Made by a program: the position numbers and the translations under genes
The notes under the pieces: generated by a model
Told to the model about the DNA's origin: nothing
What the model saw: only the letters and a program-made list of their open reading frames with translations
Databases searched by the model: none
Shown: positions 19,495-29,294 of the stretch, one piece after another
Layout: the number at the start of each line of letters is the position of its first letter
Position numbering within the stretch: the stretch's first letter is position 1
Assembly (NCBI RefSeq): GCF_010093535.1
Contig: NW_022985192.1
Location: 417,369 to 481,368 of the forward strand
Direction: 5' to 3'
DNA length: 64,000 nucleotides
Source: Lindgomyces ingoldianus
Taxonomy: Eukaryota > Ascomycota > Dothideomycetes > Pleosporales > Lindgomycetaceae

Positions 19495-22216
19495 GACCAT
19501 CCCGCTCACAAGGCTTTATCAGCTACGCCCCCTACAAAGACGTTGGGAAGCGTTGACCGTCCCTTCAAGCAAAAAAAAAGCCAACTTTTTTGACGCAGAA
19601 TGTTAACATTAACAGTCACAGTCACAAACCATCCGTCAAAAAACCTTGTGTTAACACTCCATGCCTAGTCATACTCTCGTCAGTATAAGTAGCGTCAATG
19701 GCAGCACACCATCCTCCAGCAACTCACGCAAGCACCTTCTATTTCTCGCTATAAAGCGATAATGCTAATACTAACCCTAGCTCTGGGGCTCTCGTCAAAT
19801 GGGTTCCCCTGACGCTCTCTCCAAAAAAAAAATTTTTGACGTTGATTCTCTCCTGCATGGTGGGCACAACAAAATCCAGGACGCCCCCTTAGAAAGTGAC
19901 CAACTTGCCAGCTAACCACCCGAGTGCAAAACTAGAGAGAAGGAATCTCCGGTTGTGCATCCGATATCATTTTCTGGTCAACATAGTCTGCAGACAGCTC
20001 AACCTCCACATCAGCCGCCAGCCACAGCCCCTGAACTACAGCAACAACCATAGAGTCCGGAGACGAGGTGAAAATTTCTTTCTCTTGGTACAACCTATTT
20101 TGCTGATATTAACTCTAGCCTGAAGACAATGGCGCATTTGGCAACACCCCACATAAACAGCCTGATAGCAGTGTCGATGTGGCCGATGTAATGAAGTTGC
20201 TCCTTCTTGTTCATTTCAAAGCTGCTTCACTACTAATTTTAACACTAGTTCGACCTTATTCCTTCCTACTTAGTAGAAAAAATAGCAGGGTGGAAAGAAT
20301 ATATACACTACTTGGCATGCAAGTCAACCGTTGGTTGATTATTCGTACCTTTTTGGTTGTGATGGCGGAGTGGTGCGGAACCCCTTACACAGGGCTATGG
20401 CGCAATGCTGGGAGATTATGGTATTAGTGACAGTGCAGAAACTGGTGGCCAAGGAGCCCGGAGCTGAGTACTTCGTATGTCAATCTTTGTCATAAATCAG
20501 GTTATCTCATGTTCCATACGATGTAGACTGTAGAATTAGATAATCTACCAAGTTTACGCTAAGCGATGTATTTCACAAAAAAGGGATATAGAGATCCTTA
20601 GGTAAGATACTCCTAATGTGGAATACCGTCAAGGGCTCCCTCTTAAAGAAGCAGATATTAGCGTGTTCAATAACAAACCAGAGGCCAAGCTAAGAGCAGG
20701 TATACCCATGATTTTCGGAGCTCTGAAATTAAGGTAAGAAGACCCAGACCACCGCCAGGAATGAAGGTATAAGGAAATGCAGAGGGTTGACTAAAGGAGG
20801 ATGTCAGGAAGACTGTCAAGAGATGAAATGTTTTGGCAGAAGCCTCAAACACGAGGCATTGGGAAGGGGGTCGCTCGTACCGATCTAGTGCGACTAGAGG
20901 AATAAATGGGTTGATACTTTCTCCATCACATCACCAAGCTCCCTTCTAACAAACAGCGTGTCTCACCACTTGTTAACGTTCAATGGGATTTCTGCTAAGA
21001 AGGGTACCGTCGAGGACGCTGTGAACATCGTGCTCTCAACCCCTGCAGACCTGGTGTTGCCCTATTATGCTCTCTCGCTCGAGGAGGTCTGCTATTTCTG
21101 GAGTTGGCAAGCAGCTTAAGTAGGTGAATATTGCTTAAGACCGGGATGAAGCCAGTTGCTTCCAGCAGAAGGGTCCGTTTGCTGGTCGCTGATAGGGCCA
21201 ATATCCGCAGGGCACATAGGGGATGTCTACGTTGAGAGTGCGATACGGTATGCTGGACGGGATGCTGAAGTAGCTTTCAGAAGTCTTTTATGTTGAGGCA
21301 TTGACGGTGGGGGTTAGTATATAGTTTGGATAATTTTCGCCTCCATGCCTCACTGAAAAACAGCAAGTGGTTTTCTTGACGTTGGAATAGGTGTACTTGT
21401 ATGGCGATTATGAGGTCATAGAATAAAAGCTCTGTACTATATATATCATTACAAGATTTAGTAATGGGTATTAAGCAAAAGTGGTTGTCAATTGCTGTTA
21501 ATCGCCTAACTCCAAACGCGGACGCAAAATTTCCATTTTGGATGACCAACCGATTAATTTATCGCATATCGGTCAGATGCCAGTCGCAAGCATTATCAAG
21601 TTATAAGATATGGAGACGGCGTAGGATATATATCTGGAGTTATCACGCACTTAGAGTTCTATGAAATGCCTCGATCGGAACAACTTTGCGCCGAGGATAT
21701 GATACCTTGAAATCTTCGACGTTCAACCTTGCATTGGAATTCAAATCAGTCTTTACAAGCCAAGGGTTCAACTCTGAAGGTTGGCATGTGTTTCTGTTCG
21801 TTGTGTGCGATCTTAGGCTTTGAGTCATAATTTCAGGGGGCCACGATCTCGCGGGATTCTATGATCTAATTCTCTGAAAAGGGACACTAGAATTCAGAAT
21901 GTACATTTCGCGGCTCTAGACACTTGAAGGCTACGAAAATCCGGTGGTGTTACACTACAGGGGTGATACTTCGGACGTAAAGGAGGAGCCTGCTTAGTTT
22001 GTGTGGTCTTTCAACGGAACTTGCGCTTACATTCTGAGATTCTCACATGTTAAATCAGTCACCTTACGCTCGCACAATGTGGGGCAGTGGCGGTGAACCT
22101 CCCCTTCTCACATCACCTCTCTGACTCTTGCATACAGCCTTAGAGTGTTTGTCGTTTGCTGTAATGCAGTATATTATCTAAACAATTTTTAAAAATGTCG
22201 AAACCTTCTTAAATAA
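19495..22216. other. AT-rich gene-poor region
   Basis: No gene is supported. All frames are under 100 codons and lack domain signals. Poly-A/T tracts with TTTTTGACG motifs recur near 19570-19850 on both strands (AAAAAAAAAG, TTTTTTGACGC, GTCAAAAAAC, AATTTTTGACG), possibly decayed repeat ends. The last ~100 bp is AT-rich, as expected upstream of a Pol III gene. Confidence 0.35.
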
Positions 22217-22354
22217 GTCGCTGTGGCGCAATGGTAGCGGTAAGTAACTACTACCTAGTTCACCAATATTTGCTAATATCAGACGTAGCGTTGGACTTCT
22301 ATAAACCTCATGGTGTGAATCCAAAGGCTGTGGGTTCGAGCCCCACCAGCGATG
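22217..22354 (+). tRNA. tRNA-Arg (UCU) with an anticodon-loop intron and an extra D-arm insertion
   Basis: Acceptor strands GTCGCTG (22217-22223) and CAGCGAT (22347-22353) pair over 7 bp, the last a G-T wobble, with G at position 73. The anticodon stem TTGGA/TCCAA (22291-22295, 22320-22324) frames anticodon TCT at 22298-22300. The T arm is GTGGG-TTCGAGC-CCCAC (22330-22346). A 17-nt intron at 22302-22318 sits at the canonical site between positions 37 and 38. The D stem GCGC (22226-22229) meets only GCG at 22237-22239 before a 49-nt insertion at 22240-22288; its removal restores GCGC and gives a 72-nt tRNA. The A box lies before the insertion and the B box GGTTCGAGCCC is intact, so Pol III transcription should be possible. 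Whether the RNA matures is not known. Confidence 0.85.
22240..22288 (+). other. 49-nt GT...AG intron-like insertion in the tRNA D-arm
   Basis: Begins GTAAGT, contains TGCTAAT (22271-22277) as a good fungal branch-point match, and ends ACGTAG. These are the signals of a spliceosomal intron, yet the host gene is a tRNA. Removing exactly these bases joins TAGCG to CGTTGGA and completes the D stem. One alternative border, shifted by a single base, gives the same product. Upstream exon GGTAG (22233-22237) can pair with CTACC (22251-22255) in the insertion, and CCAA (22263-22266) with TTGG in the downstream exon. Confidence 0.7.
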
Positions 22355-22356
22355 TC

Positions 22357-22366
22357 TTTTGTTTTT
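22357..22366 (+). terminator. RNA polymerase III terminator
   Basis: TTTT at 22357-22360 and TTTTT at 22362-22366 start two bases after the tRNA end, the usual Pol III stop signal. Confidence 0.75.
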
Positions 22367-23224
22367 GCATCTCTTTTTGGGTCTATGAAGACCGTGGCGT
22401 TAGCGGGAAAGCGGATGGTTAGATTGGTTTAGGGACGCAGCGCGAAAACGGGGAACTGCAGGAGGAAGAATGCTAACGGATCTTGTTTTTTATAGTCCGT
22501 AAGCACAGGTCACACGCGAAGGGATAGTCGTCATTGATTCATCTCTGAATAGGAGTGCTTGGCTTTGTACGCCATTCTGAAGTAAAAGTTTCCTTCGCAG
22601 CTTTATACTCGATTCTACAAGAAAATTCTAAGTTCCATTGACACATACCAGAACGCCGCCTCTTTGGAACTTGAAACCTCTGGGAAGCATACACTCATAT
22701 CCACACCTTCTCAAGTAAACTCACGAATAAACACCATCTACAACACACACATGGCAGTTCAAGTACGATTCCTGTGAAGAATAGGCACTTGAAACGTGCC
22801 AACACTTTTCCATTTCCCTTTCCCGTACAGCCAGTTCCCAGTTCCCAGTTCACTAGGAAGAAGCCGCGGAGGTAGCTAAAGTACAGGAATTTCCTTTCGG
22901 TCCTAGACGCCCAAATTCGGAAGTTGATCGAAAGGACCCTGGTCGTAAAAGATGAAATGAAATCCAGCGACATATAAATTCGACAATAGAGCTTTTGGAA
23001 ATACCAAGTATTAAGGGTAAGGACCGAAGCAAGTGTGGTCTCCGCGGTATCGAAAAGCCCCCAGTAAAACGAACAATGCACAGGAAGAGAAGTGCTATGG
23101 TCGTACAAAATCCCACTCCACAAAAAAGACAAACAGAAATTGCATGCGACAGAAGAGGCCGTCAGACCAGCCTGCAGGCCCTGAGCTTCCACAATGCATG
23201 TATACCAAACTCCATTGGAATCGG
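22367..23224. other. Intergenic region
   Basis: Presumed 3' flank of the reverse gene ending at 23225. The 165-codon reverse frame at 22695-23192 is Cys/Phe/Leu-rich without domain signals. No supported gene. Confidence 0.35.
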
Positions 23225-24703
23225 CTACAACCGCTCGCGCTGCTGGAGCCTCTCGATGCGATCAGCAGCAGGCCGCGCCAAACCAACAGACGCCCAAAAT
23301 TCGTCAGGGATGCCCCCCTCCCTCCGCGCCAGGCGCTCTAGCATGGCGCGTGCATCTCGTAGCTCCTGATCGAGGGTCTGCATATCGTCATTGAAATTTT
23401 GCGTCGCTTCGGCCAGCGCATCCAGTCCACCGCTGAGAGGCCTTTCGGGTTGGTGGATGCTTTCGCGTGGGGTGCGTTGCGAATAGAAGTTGTGAACGTA
23501 AGCACTCGCATCCCGAGAGCGATCACGAACGGCGCGCGAGTACCGGCTGGGATTTCGCATTGGAGGATCATCGGCGAGAAATCGATGGCGGGTGCGGTAT
23601 ATCTGCTGCCCTGTGCTAGATTCTCCTGGGATCAACTCCATGTCCTCCTCCTCGGTATCAGACGCAGTATCGTCTTCAGAGGTGTCGCAGGCGCGGATGA
23701 AAATTTCAGTATGAGAATGTCGCCGCGACGGCACAGTCAAATGCGTCCGGGACGAGGCTGCAGAGTTCGAGTTGGAACTTCCTGCTCGTGAGCTGGGTCC
23801 AGAATTCGAAAACGAGGCTGAGGCTGCAGCTGACGTAAAAGACGAATCCACAGTAGGCGCAAGAGGGTCCGGGGCAACAGTACTGAGCATCGTATCCCAG
23901 TGGTCATCTACAGGGCTGATGCTGCGGTCGCGGTCACCCAAACCATCGAGAGTGGTCGCTGGGCTCCACGACTCTCGGAGCGAGCTTGAAGGTAGAGGTC
24001 CATCAGCGATGGTGCGACGACCCATCCTACGAAGCGGAGGGAATCCAACCGCGTTATTGTCACTGCTGTCGCCATCAGCATCTTCGATCGTGGTGGGGTT
24101 GTCTCTGGTAGTCGAGGCGGTCTCAGCCCAAGGGCTCCTCGAGCGAGCTCCAACTCTGCTATACGGGGATCTGGATCTAAAGCTCGACCTTTCTCTGCTT
24201 TCTAGGCCATTGCCGGGTCGGAAGTTGCGCGAAGCAGCGGCAGGCGCAAAGTTTGGGGTAAAGGCGGGGAGCTGGCGCGAGCTGGGTGACACCTCCCCAA
24301 ACCTCTGGAGACGCGACGACCGCTCGTACAGCGACCGATAATAGCGTTCACCGTGATACCGGTCGAGGGCCTGGTCGTTGGGTAACACATCGGGCATGTC
24401 CTGGGCAGAGTCGCCACTGCGGGAATAGTTCCTCGATTCAGGGACAGGTGGCGGGGGCAGGTGTGGTCGCACGTTCGAGGGGCGCGGGGCAGGCTCTGGG
24501 TGCGAGAGGACTTGCGATGTAGAGTTCATTAGGGGGTCGACACTGTCGAGCAGCCGTGGAGATCGTGGGGATCTGCTGGGCCGCACGCGTCGACCTGCGA
24601 ACGGTGAACGGCGGCGGATGGGTGAGCGCGCGGGAGCGGTCAAATCGACCTTGATCGCGTCCTTGGCCTCTGGTGACGGAGCGCGCCACATTGGAAGACC
24701 CAT
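23225..24703 (-). CDS. Disordered hypothetical protein with a conserved C-terminal helix
   Basis: A single-exon 492-aa frame with the reverse ATG in a CAAA context. The first ~380 residues are low complexity: Arg/Ser/Pro-rich with RSRSPYS and SPIRRRSPF motifs, serine runs, and an acidic patch (DTASDTEEEDMEL). The C terminus from about 430 (LDALAEATQNF onward) forms an amphipathic helix or coiled coil followed by RREGGIPDEFWASVGL, which resembles a conserved segment at the end of fungal hypothetical proteins. No enzymatic domain, signal peptide or membrane helix. It is divergent from the dihydrofolate synthetase gene at 25262 and shares its promoter. Function is not known. Confidence 0.75.
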   Translation of the reverse strand: MGLPMWRAPSPEAKDAIKVDLTAPARSPIRRRSPFAGRRVRPSRSPRSPRLLDSVDPLMNSTSQVLSHPEPAPRPSNVRPHLPPPPVPESRNYSRSGDSAQDMPDVLPNDQALDRYHGERYYRSLYERSSRLQRFGEVSPSSRQLPAFTPNFAPAAASRNFRPGNGLESRERSSFRSRSPYSRVGARSRSPWAETASTTRDNPTTIEDADGDSSDNNAVGFPPLRRMGRRTIADGPLPSSSLRESWSPATTLDGLGDRDRSISPVDDHWDTMLSTVAPDPLAPTVDSSFTSAAASASFSNSGPSSRAGSSNSNSAASSRTHLTVPSRRHSHTEIFIRACDTSEDDTASDTEEEDMELIPGESSTGQQIYRTRHRFLADDPPMRNPSRYSRAVRDRSRDASAYVHNFYSQRTPRESIHQPERPLSGGLDALAEATQNFNDDMQTLDQELRDARAMLERLARREGGIPDEFWASVGLARPAADRIERLQQRERL

Positions 24704-25261
24704 TTTGTCGCAAAAAAGGGAAGAGTGGAGATTTGGGGATGAAATGCGATGAGTGGAGAGCGTTGTGATGACGGGGTGGAGCCTGAGGAGTTAGGTTTGG
24801 AGGAGGTCGGGGAGCGATGATAAGCGAGGAGGCCCTGCGGTAAGTGCGAGAGTGAGGCTGAGGGTCGGCGGCTGATCGGAGGTGGGACACAGGGCGGTTC
24901 TGACCTGAACGAAAGCACAACGGCGACAACGACCTCAAATATCGAGCACAACAGCTGTTCACGAAAATGACCTCACTCAGGTACATGAACTACCTTGCAG
25001 CCTCATCTGCATTCCTATTAAACACCGCAATCCAAACAAATCCAAACAACCTGCGCCGGCCCGACTAAACTGCCCGTGCCAAGCCTCCCTGTCCGTTTTG
25101 AGCATTGGCTGCCTCTTCATCGTCACTTTTCATCCACAGGGCGCTCTGACTCACTTTCATCTGCAGAAACATAGTGACTGTGCGTTTCAACACTTCCCAC
25201 GCCTGCTTGCCTGGCACCACCGCCGCTCATGTTGCCTTGACAACCTCGCCATTCTGCAGCC
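24704..25261. promoter_or_regulatory. Shared promoter of two divergent genes
   Basis: 558 bp between the reverse start at 24703 and the forward start at 25262. No gene or repeat is apparent. A CCAATCC-type sequence lies near 25029. The overlapping 182-codon reverse frame here lacks domain signals. Confidence 0.4.
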
Positions 25262-27240
25262 ATGATCAAGCCGGGGCTCGAAAGAATTGGCCAACTCCTC
25301 AAGGATGTCCATCTCCCATGGAAATCCATCCATGTTGCGGGCACTAACGGCAAAGGCTCGATTTGCGCCTACGCGTCTGCTCTTCTCACGCGTCGATGTA
25401 TCAAAACCGGCTGCTTCACGTCTCCCCATCTAATCCATAGGTAGGCGCCAAATCACGTGCATTTCTTATTCTTCACCCCTCTGACAACCTGGCAAGATGG
25501 GACGGCATCACGATCAACCACACTCCAGTCCCCGAACATGTGTTCAAAAGAGTCGAACAATACTTCCTCGATCTAAATGAAGAGGCGAAAATCAATGCTT
25601 CGCCTTTTGAGATTCTCACCGCCACCGCCTTCAAGCTGTTCACTGATCAAAAGGTCGAGGTTGGCGTTGTCGAGGTCGGTATGGGCGGGAAGCTCGATGC
25701 TACTAACATACTCAACAATCAAGTCGTATCTGTGATAGCGAGAATTGCTCATGACCACCACAGCTTTCTTGGACACTCACTCGACGAAATCGCAAGCCAC
25801 AAAGCTGGAATACTAAGACCTGGAGTCCCATACCTGGTCAACCCAACAAATGAATGGCACGTACAACAGGTTGTCGCCGACTACGCCAAGGAAATAGGAG
25901 CCGGCCCTCTGGTTGAGCTAGACACCGAAGAAAATAGGGAAGAGCTCTTTAAGACGAAAGCTTGGCATGAACTTGCGCGAAACATGCTCCCATTCCAACG
26001 GGACAATGCTGTCTTGGCCTACTTCGCAGTCATCGAAACGCTTAAAGGCCAGCACATGTCGCATTTGAAGGCTCGGAAGCTGCTCCCGGCTCTGAAGAAG
26101 AAGAATAAGAATGGCCTACCTGGGCGTATGCAGTTGCAGAGGATCCCATCCGTTTTCGGTAGTGGAGGGCCGCAGATTCTCATTGATGGAGCTCACAATG
26201 AAGATGCGGCAGTCGAGTTGAATCGGTACATCAACAAAAATCTCCGAAACGCCAGGCTAATAAACGGAGTGCCCGAAGGCGGTCGTCCCATCACTTGGGT
26301 AGTTGCCATGTCCGAAGGAAAAGATGCTCACAAGTTCCTGTCTCGTCTGCTCAAAGCCAGAGACAGGCTCGTGGCAACTTCGTTTGAGCCCGTGGATGGT
26401 ATGCCCTGGGTGAAACCGATGCAGCCCAAGCATATAGCTGATACTGTCCACAATATCCAGTGGGATGTGACGACAATACAGAACAATGAGCCTGGTGTTC
26501 TAAAGGCACTCTGCACAGCAAAATATCTCAGAGGCCTTGGCGATCCGATCGTTGTGACAGGAAGTTTATACCTTGTAGGTCAACTTCTTCGCGAGATGGA
26601 GGAATATTCAATCTATGGAGATTCCCGCCTCGACATGCCAGAAATAGATCGAAAAGAACGTAACCACGTGAATGCTTTCCTTTCCGACCTGAATAAACCT
26701 TTCAGGGAAGTGAGCTTAGAGAATAGAGCATACCGTGACACGGCCTCAGAGCGCGAGGAACAAGAAATACAGGTACTACAACGTGAAATCGAAGCTCTCA
26801 ACAAAGAACTCGAACGTGTCAACCATGAGGAGCGCGATCTCAAGAAATGTGAAGCCTTCCCCAAGAAAACGCCTTCGCAACCCAGGGAATACGACACCGC
26901 CTTAAACGAAAGGGAAGACATCTTTGCCGAATTCGAAGCTATCCGTAAACAACTAGATGATCTCTCTCCGCCACCGTCTAGTCCACCAAGGACAACCGAA
27001 CGCAACGACAACAATCTCAAGGAGATGGTGAAAAACGTGCCCACCCGTCGAAGCATTGAAGATGTAATGGCAGACCCGGTCGCCCGCGTGCCCATACGCA
27101 CACATTTTGCTATCAGCAAAGACGAAAACGAAAAAATGTTCCGACCACGAATTATTCGCCCAATCCGCCATGACCTTGGTCCCCAGATCCATCGCATAAT
27201 GTCAGGTCCACCTAAGAGTTCGGATCATGATGACAAGTGA
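25262..27240 (+). CDS. FOL3: Dihydrofolate synthetase (FPGS/MurC-like ligase) with a long C-terminal extension
   Basis: Exons 25262-25440 and 25497-27240 give 640 aa; the intron is GTAGGC...AAG with a CTGAC branch. It makes dihydrofolate from dihydropteroate, glutamate and ATP. The P-loop is HVAGTNGKGS (about residues 25-34), then TSPHLIHRWDGI, VEVGMGGKLDATN, the HDHHSFLGHSLDEIASHKAGI lysine-containing segment, and ILIDGAHNEDA at the start of the Mur ligase C-terminal domain. Yeast Fol3 is about 430 aa. Here ~190 residues follow the ligase fold (from about residue 450), comprising an acidic/basic coiled coil (LQREIEALNKELERVNHEE) and a disordered basic tail. The start at 25262 lies close before the conserved GLERIGQLL helix, so a mitochondrial presequence is not visible. 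A FOL3-type rather than FPGS-type assignment rests on overall motifs and is likely, not certain. Confidence 0.85.
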
Positions 27241-29294
27241 TTTGGACCAAGCACCGACTCAGCACGCTGAGGACTTGTCAGACGACGAACCTTTGTGTTG
27301 TAGAAGCGCCGTCTACAAGGGCATAGCTAACATGTCGTGTCGAAGTTAGAGGGAATCTCTTCGAGATCGGAGTTGGCTGGTGGGACTGAGAGCCCTGCCT
27401 TGGCTCTTGGTGTATCTCTCGGCCAGCTAGCATCACCTTACTGTATTGTTCGCATGTACTAGTCCATTAGATGGCGTACATTCGAAAATTAATGGCACCT
27501 TCGAGATCTCGACTGTATTGAAATGGATGCTTAGATTGTACTATATGTAGATCGGTATGTTTGGATATAGATAGCTTGGTGGAAAAATGTCCTTCCTGCC
27601 TTCTACTTGTAATTATACGTGAAACCCTAAATTCCCCTGCTCTTTTTCCAACCACTACCATCCTCTAGAAAGCCGAAAAGCACAAGCAATGGTGTCTTCA
27701 CTCTGCGTTCTCTGCGCCACCCACTTCCCTTTCCTCTTCCCCCTTCCCCCTCTCAACCAGCATGCCCGCATCCTCTCCTGTCCTAATCCCCCTCACCTTC
27801 CGGTGACTGCCGCACCGTCCTCTTCCTCGGACTCGCCACCAAAATGTACATCGTATCAGCCTCCCCTAACGTCCTTCCACGACTCTTATTAACGAAGAGA
27901 TACAAAACTACAGCGCCGGAACAACACGCAGCGGGGATGTAACTGTAGGCAGTGGCGTAGGTTTTGGAGACTGCTGCTTAGATTATTCGACCCCATGTTA
28001 TTGCCGGGGGGGGGCAGTTAGCGTGATGTGGGATTGTAGGGGAGAGGGATTTGGGGTTTGTTTATCGAATCAGACAATGAAGAGTGAAGAGACCTGTGAA
28101 GTCGATCATAGCATAGCTAATGTTTCAATTGGCTGTCAGATAGTCTCGATTCAGCGCAAAGTGGCTGAGAGAGCTGTCGGTTATATGTCTCTACGACGTA
28201 GAGACCAGGAAATGTATCGGCAACAAGGGCTGCAATGAGAGCTCTGATCAATGTTCCAATAGACAACTTTGCGACCCTACTGAGTAATTTCCGGATATTC
28301 CCAACCCAGTTTGTACTCACTGCAGCCACAAATAGTCCAAGGCCGACCATTTGTGAATGGTAGTTTCCTCGTCGTGGGGTCCGTCATGTCAATGAAAGCA
28401 TCTCAAGAAATCGGGCCTTTTGAAGAATCTAGACATATGCTCATGTGGGTCATCACTAGTTTCCTCTCAATGTTCGATGAACGAAGAAGGCGAGGGGAAA
28501 GTCCCCCCGAATCGGTCTGGCGACCCCATAGTTTATGTAACGCGTTGATGAATTGACGGAGGCTTGAAGAAGAGTTAGTACTTCGGAGAGAAATTAGTAT
28601 GGGGTATGGGGAAGATAGAAAAAAAGACCACATGTTACTTTCATGGTCTTCTAAACATTGGTATCCACCACCCCGGTTCTTGGCAACAATATCTCACATC
28701 TCTATGGATTTTTCCACATTCGATGCCATAGTCTTATTGGCCAATTCACTCAATTAATCCCAAACAGCGTGGCACGTAGCTAAGAGCAGATAAGCCCCAT
28801 TTCGCGACATCATCGTGGATCCGGAGGGGTCGCTCGCACTCAACACTTGATGGTTAGAGTATGTTGAAATTCTAGTTGAGCTCCGCTAGATCTGAAAGCG
28901 CACCTTTAGAGCCTACTTCTAGAGATAGTAAGAGGGTTGGTTAAAGGCTCCTTAACGTTAAGACCCGTCTAGAGTAGATTTAGATGCACGAGCGAGTATG
29001 TTCTAAAGACCTGCCATTTTGTTCTACAAGTTTCTGTTACAATGTGACTGATTGATACATGTCCTATGCTTGACGACCCGACGGCGTCAGAATGATGCTC
29101 TTGTTTCCCCTTCCTAGCATTATAAGAAAAAAGCTTTCCCAAAGACCCACCCAAGACCCTCCTCCCTTAGCACTGGCATGCTTTGAGTAACTCAGGTGTT
29201 GGGCTACACCGAGAACTGTGAAACATTGTTTGACCTAACGTTATTTCATCCAATACGTCTTTGTACGCTCTTCAGTACATGAATACAGTGAGAA
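27241..29294. other. Long intergenic region
   Basis: Two kilobases between converging genes without a supported gene. A 67-codon Pro/Ser/Cys-rich frame at 27689-27892 has no support. A run of nine G's lies near 28006-28016. Sequence from about 28740 to 29150 is AT-rich and may contain decayed repeat. Nothing recognisable otherwise. Confidence 0.35.
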
